Of a DNA stretch of 64,000 bases, positions 22,934 to 31,420 are shown one piece after another. Numbering within the stretch: the first letter of the stretch is position 1; every line of letters begins with the position of its first letter. Made by a program: the position numbers and the translations under genes. The notes under the pieces are model-generated. The model did not search any database and was not told where the DNA came from. It was given only the letters and a program-made list of their open reading frames with translations. This stretch comes from Burkholderiales bacterium PBB6. GTDB lineage: Bacteria; Pseudomonadota; Gammaproteobacteria; Burkholderiales; Burkholderiaceae_C. Location: the NCBI GenBank assembly GCA_002255925.1, contig NKIH01000001.1, positions 62,001 to 126,000 of the forward strand. Reading direction: 5' to 3'.

Positions 22934-25333
22934 CACGGCCGCGGGCACGCGCTCCGGCCAGCGAGACGCCGCCCAGGCCTGCAGCTCGGAGCCCGGCATG
23001 GGCTTGCCGATGTGCCAGCCCTGGCCTTCATCGCAGCCCAGCTCGCGCAGCTGCTCCAGGATGACGGCGTTCTCCACGCCCTCGGCCACCACGCTGAGGT
23101 GGCGGTCGTGGGCCATGCGGATCAAGGAGCCCACCATCGACGCCTTGTCAGCGTCCTTGTCCATGGTGCGCACGAACAGCATGTCGATCTTCAGCTCATC
23201 GACCGGCAGGTCGATCAGCTGCGCCAGCGAGGTGTAGCCCGCGCCGAAGTCGTCGATCGACAGCTTGAAGCCGTGGGCCTTGAGCGCATGCAGGGTTTGC
23301 AGCGCACGCACCGGGTCGAGCGCAATCGCGCTTTCGGTGATTTCCAGACACAGCGCCCGCGGCGGCGCGCCGTGGTGGTCCAGCCGCGCCACCAGCCGGG
23401 CCAGCAGATCGGCCTTCATCAAGTCATGGGCCGACAGGTTGACCGACAGGCGCAACTCGAAGCCGTTGGCCGCATGCACCGACCACAGCCGCGCCGCTTC
23501 ATCGACCACCCAGAGCGTCAGCTCATGGATGAAGCCGGTTTCTTCGGCGAAGGGAATGAACTGCACCGGCGGCACCAGGCCGCGCACCGGATGCTGCCAG
23601 CGCACCAGCGCTTCGGCGCCCACCAGGTTGGCATCCACCAGACCGAGCTTGGGCTGCAGGTACAAGCGCAGCTCCTGCAGGCGCAGCGCCTGTCGCAACT
23701 CGCCCAGCAGCGACAGCGTCTGCGCACTGCCCGCATCGATGGACGGCTGGTAGACCAGCATGCCGGCCATGCGTCGCTTGGCTTCAGACATGGCCAGCAG
23801 CGCGTGGGCGAGCAAGGCTTCCGCACTGTCGCCATGCGCCGGCCCCACCGCCAGGCCGATGCCGGCAGAGAGATCCACCACGCTGTCGTCCAGCGCCACC
23901 GGGCTTTCAAACAACTGCTGCAATTGCACCGCCACCTCACAGGCGCGGTCCTCGCCGGCACCGGGCAGGAGCAACGCAAATTCATCGCCGCCCAGGCGGG
24001 CCACGCACTCGTCGCCGCCCAGCGGCAACTCCGGCAGACGGCGGGCCAGCGCTTGCAGGCGCTCGGCTGCGCAGCGCAGCACGCGGTCGCCCTGCTGGCG
24101 GCCCAGCAGCTGGTTGACCTTCTCCAGGCGATCGAGGTTGAACACCAGCACGGCCACCTGCGCATGCTGTGCCGAAGCGTCGCGCAACAGTGCCTCGAAC
24201 CGCACCCGGTTGGGCAGGCCGGTGAGCTTGTCCCAGAAGGCCAGCTGCCGGATCTGCGCCGTTGCATCGGCCAGGTTGCCGCGGGCACCGTCAAACGCCA
24301 CGGCCAGCTCGCCCAGCTCGTCGCTGCGGGTCAGGGCCTCGTCGCACACGGGGGTGTCAAAGTCGCCGTCACCCAGGCGGCGGCTGGCAGCCACCAGCAC
24401 CTGCACCGGCTGTGTCAGGTGGCGCGCCATGAGCATGCTGCCCAAGGTGAACACGATCACGCCGATCAGCGTGATCAGCCCGAGGAAGGCCTGCAGGCGG
24501 CGGTACGGCGCCACCGCCTCGTCGATGGAGCGGTACAGCACGGCCCGCAACTCGCCATTGGTCTCGCTGGACAGCACGACGGTCCGGGCCACCACCTTCT
24601 CGATGGGGCGACCCTCGACATCGATCGTGGTCTCGGACCGACCGGGCATCAGCGTGGCCAGCACCGGCGCGTTCACCGCCGACTTGGACGACATCAACGT
24701 CGACGCGTTCGTCATGTCGGGCAGGCTGGTCACCAGCGCCAGCTGCACTCCTGACAAGGCCTCGACCTCGTTCACCAGGCCCTGGTCGAGCGGGAAACCC
24801 ATCACCACCACGTCGTTGAATTGCGGCGGCTTGAGCGGCGAAACCACAAACTGGAACGGACGGCCATCCACCAGCGTCAGCACGGACGACGGCAAGCGGC
24901 CGGACGGGCCGGTCTGCAGCATGCCCTTCAAGGCCAGCACCGCCCGCTGGCTGGAATGGCCTGACGCCACCAGATTCAGCTCGGGGTCAAACAGGGCCGC
25001 GAAATTCGCCTCGATGCGCGCGGCCTGGTTGTCGAGGGCGTCGCCCACCGTGGCGGCGTCACCGCTGCTCACCGCATCCAGAAAGCCGAAGTCGCGCGAC
25101 AGCAAGATCACGCCGTCGGACAAGACCTTGGTGTTCTGCGTCATCAAGCGTTGCAGGACACGCTCACCCAGCACCATCTGCTCATCGAGTTGCGAGCGGG
25201 CATTGGCGTCAATGCCGCGGCCGATGGCCACGAAGCCGACCGCCTGCACCACCAGCAGCAGCACGAGGAACAGCCCGACGATGCGCCGCCCGAGGCTGCG
25301 CGTGAAGGGCCGCATCCAATTTGCGGCGCTCAT
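22913..25333 (-). CDS. Membrane-bound GGDEF-EAL protein (c-di-GMP synthesis/hydrolysis)
   Basis: The 806-residue protein has an N-terminal helix (RIVGLFLVLLLVVQAVGFVAI), a large periplasmic sensor domain (about residues 40-275, double-Cache-like by length and topology), a second helix (LGLITLIGVIVFTLGSM), HAMP, a GGDEF domain with intact ARLGGDEF but no RxxD inhibitory site, and an EAL domain with EALVRWQHP, EITES, DDFGAGYTSL and AEGVEN intact. Both catalytic activities are therefore possible. Its ATG overlaps the stop of the upstream cupredoxin gene (ATGA), an unusual and informative coupling. Confidence 0.93.
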   Translation of the reverse strand: MSAANWMRPFTRSLGRRIVGLFLVLLLVVQAVGFVAIGRGIDANARSQLDEQMVLGERVLQRLMTQNTKVLSDGVILLSRDFGFLDAVSSGDAATVGDALDNQAARIEANFAALFDPELNLVASGHSSQRAVLALKGMLQTGPSGRLPSSVLTLVDGRPFQFVVSPLKPPQFNDVVVMGFPLDQGLVNEVEALSGVQLALVTSLPDMTNASTLMSSKSAVNAPVLATLMPGRSETTIDVEGRPIEKVVARTVVLSSETNGELRAVLYRSIDEAVAPYRRLQAFLGLITLIGVIVFTLGSMLMARHLTQPVQVLVAASRRLGDGDFDTPVCDEALTRSDELGELAVAFDGARGNLADATAQIRQLAFWDKLTGLPNRVRFEALLRDASAQHAQVAVLVFNLDRLEKVNQLLGRQQGDRVLRCAAERLQALARRLPELPLGGDECVARLGGDEFALLLPGAGEDRACEVAVQLQQLFESPVALDDSVVDLSAGIGLAVGPAHGDSAEALLAHALLAMSEAKRRMAGMLVYQPSIDAGSAQTLSLLGELRQALRLQELRLYLQPKLGLVDANLVGAEALVRWQHPVRGLVPPVQFIPFAEETGFIHELTLWVVDEAARLWSVHAANGFELRLSVNLSAHDLMKADLLARLVARLDHHGAPPRALCLEITESAIALDPVRALQTLHALKAHGFKLSIDDFGAGYTSLAQLIDLPVDELKIDMLFVRTMDKDADKASMVGSLIRMAHDRHLSVVAEGVENAVILEQLRELGCDEGQGWHIGKPMPGSELQAWAASRWPERVPAAVSHRHVA

Positions 25334-26010
25334 CGCACCCCCAGCTTCACGGCCACAGTCTGGCCTGCGGGGCCCACGACGACGGGCTGCTCAAGGCCTG
25401 GCGAGCCGGGCGGCAGGCCCGCGTGCCAGGTGCGCAAGGTGTAGTTGCCGGCCGGCACATCTGTCAGCGACAACTGCCCGTTGGCCGCCGACTTGCCGTA
25501 CCACGGCGTATCAGTGATGACGATCCAGCCCACCATCTGGTCATGGATGTTGCAGCCCAGCACCACCACCCCGGCCTTGTCGAACGAGATCGGCTTTTCC
25601 GGCTTGCCGACATACAGCTTGAGTTCGAACTTGCGGGCTTCGGAAAAGGAATAGACGTGGTGCCGCACCGAATCGCGGTTCGGGAACTGCACCTTGGTGC
25701 CCACGGTGACCACGGTGACCAGCGGCAGGAAAGCGCGGTTCTCCTGGGCCACGTCGATGCCCTCCAGCGGCTTGACGGCCGGATGGGCGCCTTGCGGCTC
25801 CAGCATCAGCACGGCGTCGGCCAGCGGCTGGCCTTGGGCGCCACTCACCTGGAATTTCACCGCCGCCGCCTGGGCCGGCAGGTGCGCCAGCAGGGCTGCA
25901 GCCACCCCGGCCCGGAGCCCGGCCCAGACCATGGCCGCCAGCGTCGGTGCGGGCTGGCGCTCGCCAGGCACTGGCGCTTGACGACGGTAAAAGTGGAAAA
26001 GACGGCTCAT
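25330..26010 (-). CDS. Periplasmic cupredoxin-like protein (methylamine utilisation/plastocyanin type)
   Basis: The exported protein begins with a domain resembling a carboxypeptidase regulatory fold (VKFQVSGAQGQPLADAVLML). It also has the copper-ligand pattern of blue copper proteins: His in SVRHHVYSFS, then Cys, His and Met in LGCNIHDQM. A final Ig-like segment has GNYTLRTWHAGLPPG. ATG 26010 gives 226 residues with an N-terminal anchor/signal (AAALLAHLPAQA); a GTG at 26049 is possible. It overlaps the GGDEF-EAL gene downstream, suggesting it works with, or signals to, the sensor domain. Electron transfer or copper sensing are both possible. Confidence 0.83.
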   Translation of the reverse strand: MSRLFHFYRRQAPVPGERQPAPTLAAMVWAGLRAGVAAALLAHLPAQAAAVKFQVSGAQGQPLADAVLMLEPQGAHPAVKPLEGIDVAQENRAFLPLVTVVTVGTKVQFPNRDSVRHHVYSFSEARKFELKLYVGKPEKPISFDKAGVVVLGCNIHDQMVGWIVITDTPWYGKSAANGQLSLTDVPAGNYTLRTWHAGLPPGSPGLEQPVVVGPAGQTVAVKLGVR

Positions 26011-26245
26011 GGCGGCAAAGACTGGGCTGGGTTCGAGGACAGACGCCACCGGGCAGTGCAGTGAGTTGCAGTGAACGGCTCCTACGAGTTTTCGGCAAGC
26101 CCTTCCGATACTTAAAGCCGCTGACGCGGCAAGAAGTCTCGTGAAGCCTTATGCGCCAGAGAGATAAGGATCGGAGATTTGATTCGTTGGCGATGGCGCC
26201 CGCTGGTCTGAAGATGCACTCACACCAGCCTTCCGGACCATCGCC

Positions 26246-26656
26246 ATGCAGGTCGCCTTGCAAGTTTCCACCGCCGCCCCGTCGCCCTCAGCCGCCCTGC
26301 TGGCTCGGCGCGCCCTGGTGGCCAGCTTCAGCCGCGCCGAGCTGCGCAGCGACATGGCTGCCGGTGACGCCCGAGGGCTGATGCGCCTGGTGGGGCAATT
26401 GCGGGTGGCCGGGTGTCAGGTGCAGCCGCAGCAACTGCGTGAACGCCTGCTGGCCCACGACAGCGCCGAGCTGCTGGACAACTTCAACCAGCCCGTGCTG
26501 GTGCGGCTGCAACCGGCGGCCACCGAGCGGTCATCAGCCGCGGCCAGCAGCCGCCCATCCGCAGCCACAGCAGCAGCCGCCAACCACTCGACCCAAGCCC
26601 GCCGCGAAGGCGTGGCACGTGCCCATCACCCCTTGGAGCTGACATGCGCCTGCTGA
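26246..26656 (+). CDS. Small uncharacterised protein upstream of the sulfate locus
   Basis: I do not recognise this 136-residue protein. Its codon use matches neighbouring genes, and its stop overlaps the next start by 13 bases, both favouring a real gene. The first half is helical with a degenerate Leu/Arg/Asp pattern (LRSDMAAGDARGLMRLVGQL, LRERLLAHDSAELLDNFNQP). The second half is Ala/Ser-rich and low complexity. No signal peptide or membrane helix is seen. It could be a small regulatory or adaptor protein cotranscribed with the RBBP9-like hydrolase. Confidence 0.55.
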   Translation: MQVALQVSTAAPSPSAALLARRALVASFSRAELRSDMAAGDARGLMRLVGQLRVAGCQVQPQQLRERLLAHDSAELLDNFNQPVLVRLQPAATERSSAAASSRPSAATAAAANHSTQARREGVARAHHPLELTCAC

Positions 26657-27255
26657 TCATCCCCGGCCTGTACGGCAGCGAACCCGCCCACTGGCAAAGC
26701 TGGCTGCAGGCCCGCCACCCGACCTCCGTGCGCGTGAACGTGCTCGACTGGAGCGTCGGCCAGGTCGATGTGTGGGCCGAGCGCATCGCCGCCACCCTGA
26801 TCGCCGAAGCCCCAGGCCCGTGGCTGGCCGTGGCCCACAGTTTTGGCTGCCTGGCGCTGGCGCGCTACGCGGCACTGGGCGGGCGCGACATCGATGCCGG
26901 CCTGCTGGTGGCCCCGGCCAACCCGCAGCGCTTCAACCTGGCGCCGGGGCACATCGCCCGGCCGCTGCCCTTCCGCTCCAGCCTGGTGGTGAGCGACAAC
27001 GACCACTGGATGGCCCGTGAAGATGCGCTGGCCCTGGGCGCGCAGTGGGGCAGCCGGCCGGTGTGCATCGGCCCGGCCGGGCACATCAATGTGGATGCCG
27101 GCTTCGGCCCGTGGCCGCTGGCCCAGGCCCTGGTGGAAGAGCTGCGCGACGCCGACCGCCATGCCGCCGCCGGCGTGCGTGCCCGCACGAGCGCCACACA
27201 GCAGACATCCAAGGCGAACGCCCGCTCGGCGATTGCACAAACGGAAAACGCATAA
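26644..27255 (+). CDS. RBBP9/YdeN-family alpha/beta hydrolase
   Basis: The 203-residue serine hydrolase is of the RBBP9/YdeN family. Its N-terminus has the signature [16 protein letters not shown], the nucleophile elbow is VAHSFGCLA, and the catalytic His lies in [15 protein letters not shown]; an Asp in VVSDNDHWM completes the triad region. GGAG five bases before ATG 26644 supports the start. The last ~30 residues are a polar low-complexity tail that runs into the CysB-type promoter of sbp1. Its substrate is unknown, and linkage to sulfate uptake is only positional. Confidence 0.87.
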   Translation: MRLLIIPGLYGSEPAHWQSWLQARHPTSVRVNVLDWSVGQVDVWAERIAATLIAEAPGPWLAVAHSFGCLALARYAALGGRDIDAGLLVAPANPQRFNLAPGHIARPLPFRSSLVVSDNDHWMAREDALALGAQWGSRPVCIGPAGHINVDAGFGPWPLAQALVEELRDADRHAAAGVRARTSATQQTSKANARSAIAQTENA

Positions 27256-27303
27256 GCAACTCCGTTTTGATTCGTTCCCTGAAGAGGGGCGGCTTTTTAG
27301 GAT
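27250..27303 (+). promoter_or_regulatory. CysB-type promoter of sbp1
   Basis: GCATAAGC (27250-27257) lies 48 bases upstream of a TAGGAT -10-like element (27298-27303), with TTCCCT at the -35 position (27275-27280). The same box, spacing and a GTTCC element 24 bases after the box recur at cysT. The ATG of sbp1 is 92 bases from the box. Confidence 0.75.
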
Positions 27304-27341
27304 CAGGGCATTGCTTTTCCCTTCGTCCCGAAAGAGCCCCC

Positions 27342-28367
27342 ATGCAGAATCGCCGCCCCGCCCTGAAGACCCTGGCCGCCACCGCCGTGCTGGCCTTGGC
27401 CACGCTGCACAGCCCGCTGGCCCTGGCCAAGGATGTGACCCTGCTGAACGTATCCTATGACCCCACGCGGGAGTTCTACCAGGACTACAACAAGGCATTC
27501 GCCGCCCACTGGAAGGCCAAGACGGGCGACAACGTCACCGTCAAGCAATCGCACGGTGGCTCGGGCAAGCAGGCCCGCTCGGTGATCGACGGCCTGGAAG
27601 CTGACGTGGTCACCCTGGCCCTGGCCTATGACGTGGACGAGCTCAGCGACAAGGCCAAGCTGATTCCCGCCGACTGGCAGAAGCGCCTGACGCACAACAG
27701 CAGCCCCTACACCTCGACCATCGTGTTCCTGGTGCGCAAGGGCAACCCGAAGGGCGTGAAGGACTGGGACGACCTCGTCAAGCCCGGCATCAGCGTGATC
27801 ACGCCCAACCCGAAGACCTCGGGTGGCGCGCGCTGGAACTACCTGGCGGCCTGGGGCTACGCCCTGAAGAAGCCGGGTGGCAATGAAGCCAAGGCCCGTG
27901 ATTTCGTGGGCGCCCTGTTCAAGAACGTGCCGGTGCTCGATTCCGGTGCCCGCGGCTCGACCACCACTTTCGTCGAGCGCGGCATGGGCGATGTGCTCAT
28001 CTCCTGGGAAAACGAGGCCTTCCTGGCCGTGAAGGAACTGGGCCCGGACAAGTTCGAGATCGTCGTGCCGTCGGTCAGCATCCTGGCCGAGCCGCCGGTG
28101 ACGGTGGTCGACAAGGTGGTCGACAAGCGCGGCACCCGCGATGTGGCCAAGGCCTATCTGGAGTACCTGTATTCGCCGGAAGGCCAGCGAATAGCCGGTG
28201 AAAACTACTACCGCCCGATCGACCCCAAGGTGGCGACGCAGTTCGCCAAGTTCTTCCCGAAGATCAACCTGTTCACGATCGACGACGTGTTCGGCGGCTG
28301 GGCCAAGGCCCAGAAGGCCCACTTCACCGACGGCGGCCAGTTCGACCTGATCTACACGAAGAAGTGA
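27342..28367 (+). CDS. sbp: Sulfate/thiosulfate-binding protein 1
   Basis: This periplasmic receptor feeds sulfate (or thiosulfate) to the CysTWA transporter. It has a signal peptide ([17 protein letters not shown], cleaved at ALAKD) and the family hallmarks [50 protein letters not shown] and [18 protein letters not shown] 27342 gives 341 residues; upstream in-frame sequence overlaps the hydrolase gene. The separate promoter between sbp1 and cysT means the receptor and membrane genes can be expressed independently. Confidence 0.94.
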   Translation: MQNRRPALKTLAATAVLALATLHSPLALAKDVTLLNVSYDPTREFYQDYNKAFAAHWKAKTGDNVTVKQSHGGSGKQARSVIDGLEADVVTLALAYDVDELSDKAKLIPADWQKRLTHNSSPYTSTIVFLVRKGNPKGVKDWDDLVKPGISVITPNPKTSGGARWNYLAAWGYALKKPGGNEAKARDFVGALFKNVPVLDSGARGSTTTFVERGMGDVLISWENEAFLAVKELGPDKFEIVVPSVSILAEPPVTVVDKVVDKRGTRDVAKAYLEYLYSPEGQRIAGENYYRPIDPKVATQFAKFFPKINLFTIDDVFGGWAKAQKAHFTDGGQFDLIYTKK

Positions 28368-28405
28368 TGCGATTGGCGCTTGAACAGCGTCCTTAAACGC
28401 TGAAC

Positions 28406-28459
28406 GCATAAGCACAAGCGTTTTTAGTTGTTCCTTGTTCGGTGGGCCGTGACTAGCAT
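28406..28459 (+). promoter_or_regulatory. CysB-type promoter of cysTWA
   Basis: GCATAAGC (28406-28413) lies 48 bases before TAGCAT (28454-28459), with TTCCTT at the -35 position (28431-28436). Aligned without gaps to the sbp1 promoter it shares GCATAAGCA, CGTTTT and GTTCC in register. Confidence 0.75.
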
Positions 28460-28477
28460 CGCGGTCCACCCAGCTCC

Positions 28478-29356
28478 ATGCTGCACGGCGCGCCTGCGCA
28501 GCCAGCCAGCAGATTGCCCATCGTGTTCCTCTCCAAGACCCTGTTGAAGCGCCACAGCGTGTTGCCCGGTTTCGACCTGGCACTGGGCTTTGCGTTGCTC
28601 TACATCAGCATCATCGTGCTGATCCCGCTGAGTGCGGTGTTCCTCAAAACCTTCACCATGACCTGGGGCGCGTTCTGGGACACGGTCACCTCGCCCCGGG
28701 TGATGGCCTCGTACCGGCTGACCTTCGGCGCCTCGCTGGCCGCGGCGGCGCTGAATGCGGTGTTCGGCCTGCTGGTGACCTGGGTGCTGGTGCGCTATGA
28801 CTTCCCCTTCAAGCGCATCGTTGATGCGCTGGTCGACCTGCCCTTCGCCCTGCCCACCGCGGTGGCTGGCATCGCACTCACAGCGCTGTATGCGCAGAAC
28901 GGCTGGATCGGCAGCCTGCTGCCCTTCAAGGTGGCGTTCACGCCCATCGGCGTGTTCGTGGCCCTGACCTTCATTGGCCTGCCCTTTGTCGTGCGCACGG
29001 TGCAACCGGTGCTCGAAGACCTTCAGAAGGAGCTGGAAGAGGCCGCTGCCACGCTGGGCGCCACCCGCTGGCAAACCTTCCGTCTCGTTATTCTGCCGAC
29101 GCTGGCACCCGCCCTGCTGACCGGCTTTGCGCTGGCCTTTGCGCGCGCCCTGGGTGAATACGGCTCGGTGATCTTCATCGCCGGCAACATGCCGATGGTC
29201 AGCGAGATCACGCCGCTGCTGATCATCACCAAGCTCGAGCAATACGACTACGCCGGCGCCACCGCGATTGCGGTGGTGATGCTGGTGCTGGCCTTCGCGC
29301 TGCTGCTGGCCATCAACCTGCTGCAGGCCTGGGCCCGCAAGCGCCAAGGACGCTGA
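28478..29356 (+). CDS. cysT: Sulfate ABC transporter permease CysT
   Basis: This is one of the two inner-membrane subunits of the sulfate importer. The 292 residues contain six predicted helices and the EAA loop that contacts CysA (EEAAATLGATRWQTFRLVILP). ATG 28478 is used; an in-frame GTG at 28523 would remove 15 polar residues and start nearer to the first helix. The gene is followed by cysW after three bases. The order sbp-cysT-cysW-cysA matches the standard operon. Confidence 0.93.
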   Translation: MLHGAPAQPASRLPIVFLSKTLLKRHSVLPGFDLALGFALLYISIIVLIPLSAVFLKTFTMTWGAFWDTVTSPRVMASYRLTFGASLAAAALNAVFGLLVTWVLVRYDFPFKRIVDALVDLPFALPTAVAGIALTALYAQNGWIGSLLPFKVAFTPIGVFVALTFIGLPFVVRTVQPVLEDLQKELEEAAATLGATRWQTFRLVILPTLAPALLTGFALAFARALGEYGSVIFIAGNMPMVSEITPLLIITKLEQYDYAGATAIAVVMLVLAFALLLAINLLQAWARKRQGR

Positions 29357-29359
29357 CCG

Positions 29360-30244
29360 ATGTCTGCCACCCTGCAAACCCGTCAAGGCGCGCGCACCGC
29401 GCTCGCCGCCAACCAGGAACCCGTCTGGGTTCGCTGGACGCTGATCACCCTGGCCCTGGCCTTCCTGTCGCTCTTCCTGTTCGTGCCGCTGTACGCGGTG
29501 TTCTACGAAGGCCTGAAGAAGGGCTGGGAGGTTTATCTCGCGGCCATCGTCGAAGAAGACGCGCTGTCGGCGATGAAGCTCACGCTGATCGCCGCCGTCA
29601 TTGCCGTGCCGTTCAACCTGGTGTTCGGTGTGGCTGCCGCCTGGGCCATCGCCAAGTTCGAGTTCCGCGGCAAGAACCTGCTGCTCACCCTGATCGACCT
29701 GCCCTTCAGCGTCAGCCCGGTGATCGCCGGCCTGATCTACGTGCTGGTCTTCGGCCTGCAGGGCTGGTGGGGCGAATGGCTGCGCGACAACGACCTGAAG
29801 GTGATCTTCGCCGTGCCCGGCATCGTGCTGGCCACCGTGTTCGTCACCTTCCCGTTCGTCGCGCGTGAGCTGATCCCGCTGATGCAGGCGCAAGGCCAGG
29901 AGCAGGAAGAAGCCGCCCGCGTGCTCGGCGCCTCGGGCTGGCAGATCTTCTGGCGCGTGACGCTGCCGAACGTGAAGTGGGCGCTGCTGTACGGCGTGAT
30001 CCTGTGCAACGCACGGGCCATGGGGGAGTTCGGCGCGGTGTCGGTGGTGTCGGGCCACATCCGCGGCCAGACCAACACGCTGCCGCTGCACATCGAGATC
30101 CTCTACAACGAATACCAGTTCGCCGCCGCCTTCGCCGTGGCCTCGCTGCTGGCCAGCCTGGCGCTGGTGACCCTGGTGCTGAAGTACCTGGTCGAGCAGC
30201 GCGTGAAGAAAGAAAAGTTGGCCGCCCGCGCCGACGTTGAATGA
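29360..30244 (+). CDS. cysW: Sulfate ABC transporter permease CysW
   Basis: This is the second permease of the sulfate/thiosulfate importer, 294 residues. The N-terminus is soluble (about 25 residues), followed by helices such as [20 protein letters not shown], and the CysA-contact loop is [22 protein letters not shown]. The [16 protein letters not shown] segment near the end of the EAA region is typical of CysW. It lies 12 bases upstream of cysA. Confidence 0.94.
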   Translation: MSATLQTRQGARTALAANQEPVWVRWTLITLALAFLSLFLFVPLYAVFYEGLKKGWEVYLAAIVEEDALSAMKLTLIAAVIAVPFNLVFGVAAAWAIAKFEFRGKNLLLTLIDLPFSVSPVIAGLIYVLVFGLQGWWGEWLRDNDLKVIFAVPGIVLATVFVTFPFVARELIPLMQAQGQEQEEAARVLGASGWQIFWRVTLPNVKWALLYGVILCNARAMGEFGAVSVVSGHIRGQTNTLPLHIEILYNEYQFAAAFAVASLLASLALVTLVLKYLVEQRVKKEKLAARADVE

Positions 30245-30256
30245 GCACGAATCACC

Positions 30257-31309
30257 ATGTCGATTGAAGTTCGCAACCTCGTCAAGCACTACGGCTCACT
30301 GGCCGTCTGCAACAACCTCAACCTGACGATTCCGTCGGGCGAGCTGGTGGCGCTGCTGGGCCCGTCGGGCTCGGGCAAGACCACCCTGCTGCGCATGATC
30401 GCCGGGTTGGAGCAGCCCGACAGCGGCAGCGTGCTGTTCCACGGCGAAGACGCCACGTTCGACGACGTGCGTGATCGCCATGTGGGCTTCGTGTTCCAGC
30501 ATTACGCGCTGTTCGGCCACATGTCGATCTTCGAGAACGTGGCCTTCGGCCTGCGCGTGCGGCCCAAGGCCACCCGCCCGTCGGAGCGCGAGATCACCGC
30601 CAAGGTCACCGAGCTGCTCAAGCTGGTGCAGCTCGATTGGCTGGCTGACCGCTTCCCGCACCAGCTCTCGGGCGGCCAGCGCCAGCGCGTGGCCCTGGCC
30701 CGCGCCCTGGCCGTGGAGCCCAAGGTGCTGCTGCTCGACGAGCCCTTCGGCGCGCTGGACGCCAAGGTGCGCAAGGAGCTGCGCCGCTGGCTGCGCCGCC
30801 TGCACGACGAGATGCACGTGACCAGCGTGTTCGTGACCCACGACCAGGAAGAAGCCATGGAGGTGGCCGACCGCATCGTCGTGATGAACGAAGGCCGCAT
30901 CGAACAGGTGGGCAGCCCGGACGAGGTCTATGACCACCCGGCCACGCCATTCGTGCTGAAGTTCCTGGGGGATGTGAACCTGTTCCACGGCCGTGGCCAG
31001 ACCACCGGCGCCAGCACGGCCGCCGGCGACGTGAGCTATGTGCGCCCGCATGAGCTCGACATCGTCGCCCATGCCGATGCCGACACCTGGCAGGTGACGC
31101 TGGCGCAGGTGCTGACCGTGGGCCCGAACACCCGGCTGGAGTTCCGCCGCGACGCCGATGGCTCGCTGGTGGACGTGGAGCTGCCACGCGCTGCCTGGGT
31201 GCAGGTGCGTGACCAGCTGTCGCTGCAGACCGGCAGCGTGGCGCACCTGCGCCCGCGCCGGGTGACGCGCTTCGAAGGCGTGGCGGTCGACCCGGCCTCG
31301 GCGATCTGA
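30257..31309 (+). CDS. cysA: Sulfate ABC transporter ATPase CysA
   Basis: This is the nucleotide-binding subunit that energises sulfate import. Walker A is [10 protein letters not shown] (about residues 35-44), the Q-loop is FVFQHYALF, the ABC signature [16 protein letters not shown], Walker [12 protein letters not shown] and the switch His [12 protein letters not shown]-terminal TOBE-like regulatory extension (about residues 235-350) is present, giving the normal CysA length of 350 residues. Confidence 0.95.
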   Translation: MSIEVRNLVKHYGSLAVCNNLNLTIPSGELVALLGPSGSGKTTLLRMIAGLEQPDSGSVLFHGEDATFDDVRDRHVGFVFQHYALFGHMSIFENVAFGLRVRPKATRPSEREITAKVTELLKLVQLDWLADRFPHQLSGGQRQRVALARALAVEPKVLLLDEPFGALDAKVRKELRRWLRRLHDEMHVTSVFVTHDQEEAMEVADRIVVMNEGRIEQVGSPDEVYDHPATPFVLKFLGDVNLFHGRGQTTGASTAAGDVSYVRPHELDIVAHADADTWQVTLAQVLTVGPNTRLEFRRDADGSLVDVELPRAAWVQVRDQLSLQTGSVAHLRPRRVTRFEGVAVDPASAI

Positions 31310-31335
31310 ACAACACGTCAAACCCGTCAGACCCG

Positions 31336-31389
31336 GCATAAGCAACCAACAAAACGGTTGTTTGGATTCAGGCGGCAGATCCCTAGAGT
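31336..31389 (+). promoter_or_regulatory. CysB-type promoter of sbp2
   Basis: GCATAAGC (31336-31343) is again exactly 48 bases upstream of a -10-like hexamer, TAGAGT (31384-31389), with TTTGGA at the -35 position (31361-31366). The sbp2 ATG is 85 bases from the box. Confidence 0.7.
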
Positions 31390-31399
31390 GTGGGATCTG
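31376..31399. repeat. Inverted repeat enclosing the sbp2 -10 element
   Basis: CAGATCCC (31376-31383) and GGGATCTG (31392-31399) are perfect 8-base arms around an 8-base centre that contains TAGAGT. This could be a second operator, occupied by a repressor, or an mRNA 5' hairpin. The other two CysB-type promoters lack it. Confidence 0.5.
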
Positions 31400-31420
31400 T
31401 TCACCTGAGCCTTGTTCGCC

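Noticed and set aside
26147-26154. CCTTATGC, a one-mismatch reverse copy of the CysB box upstream of the small unknown gene.
   Set aside because: No -35/-10 elements occur at the offsets seen in the three good promoters on either strand; a chance match is more likely.
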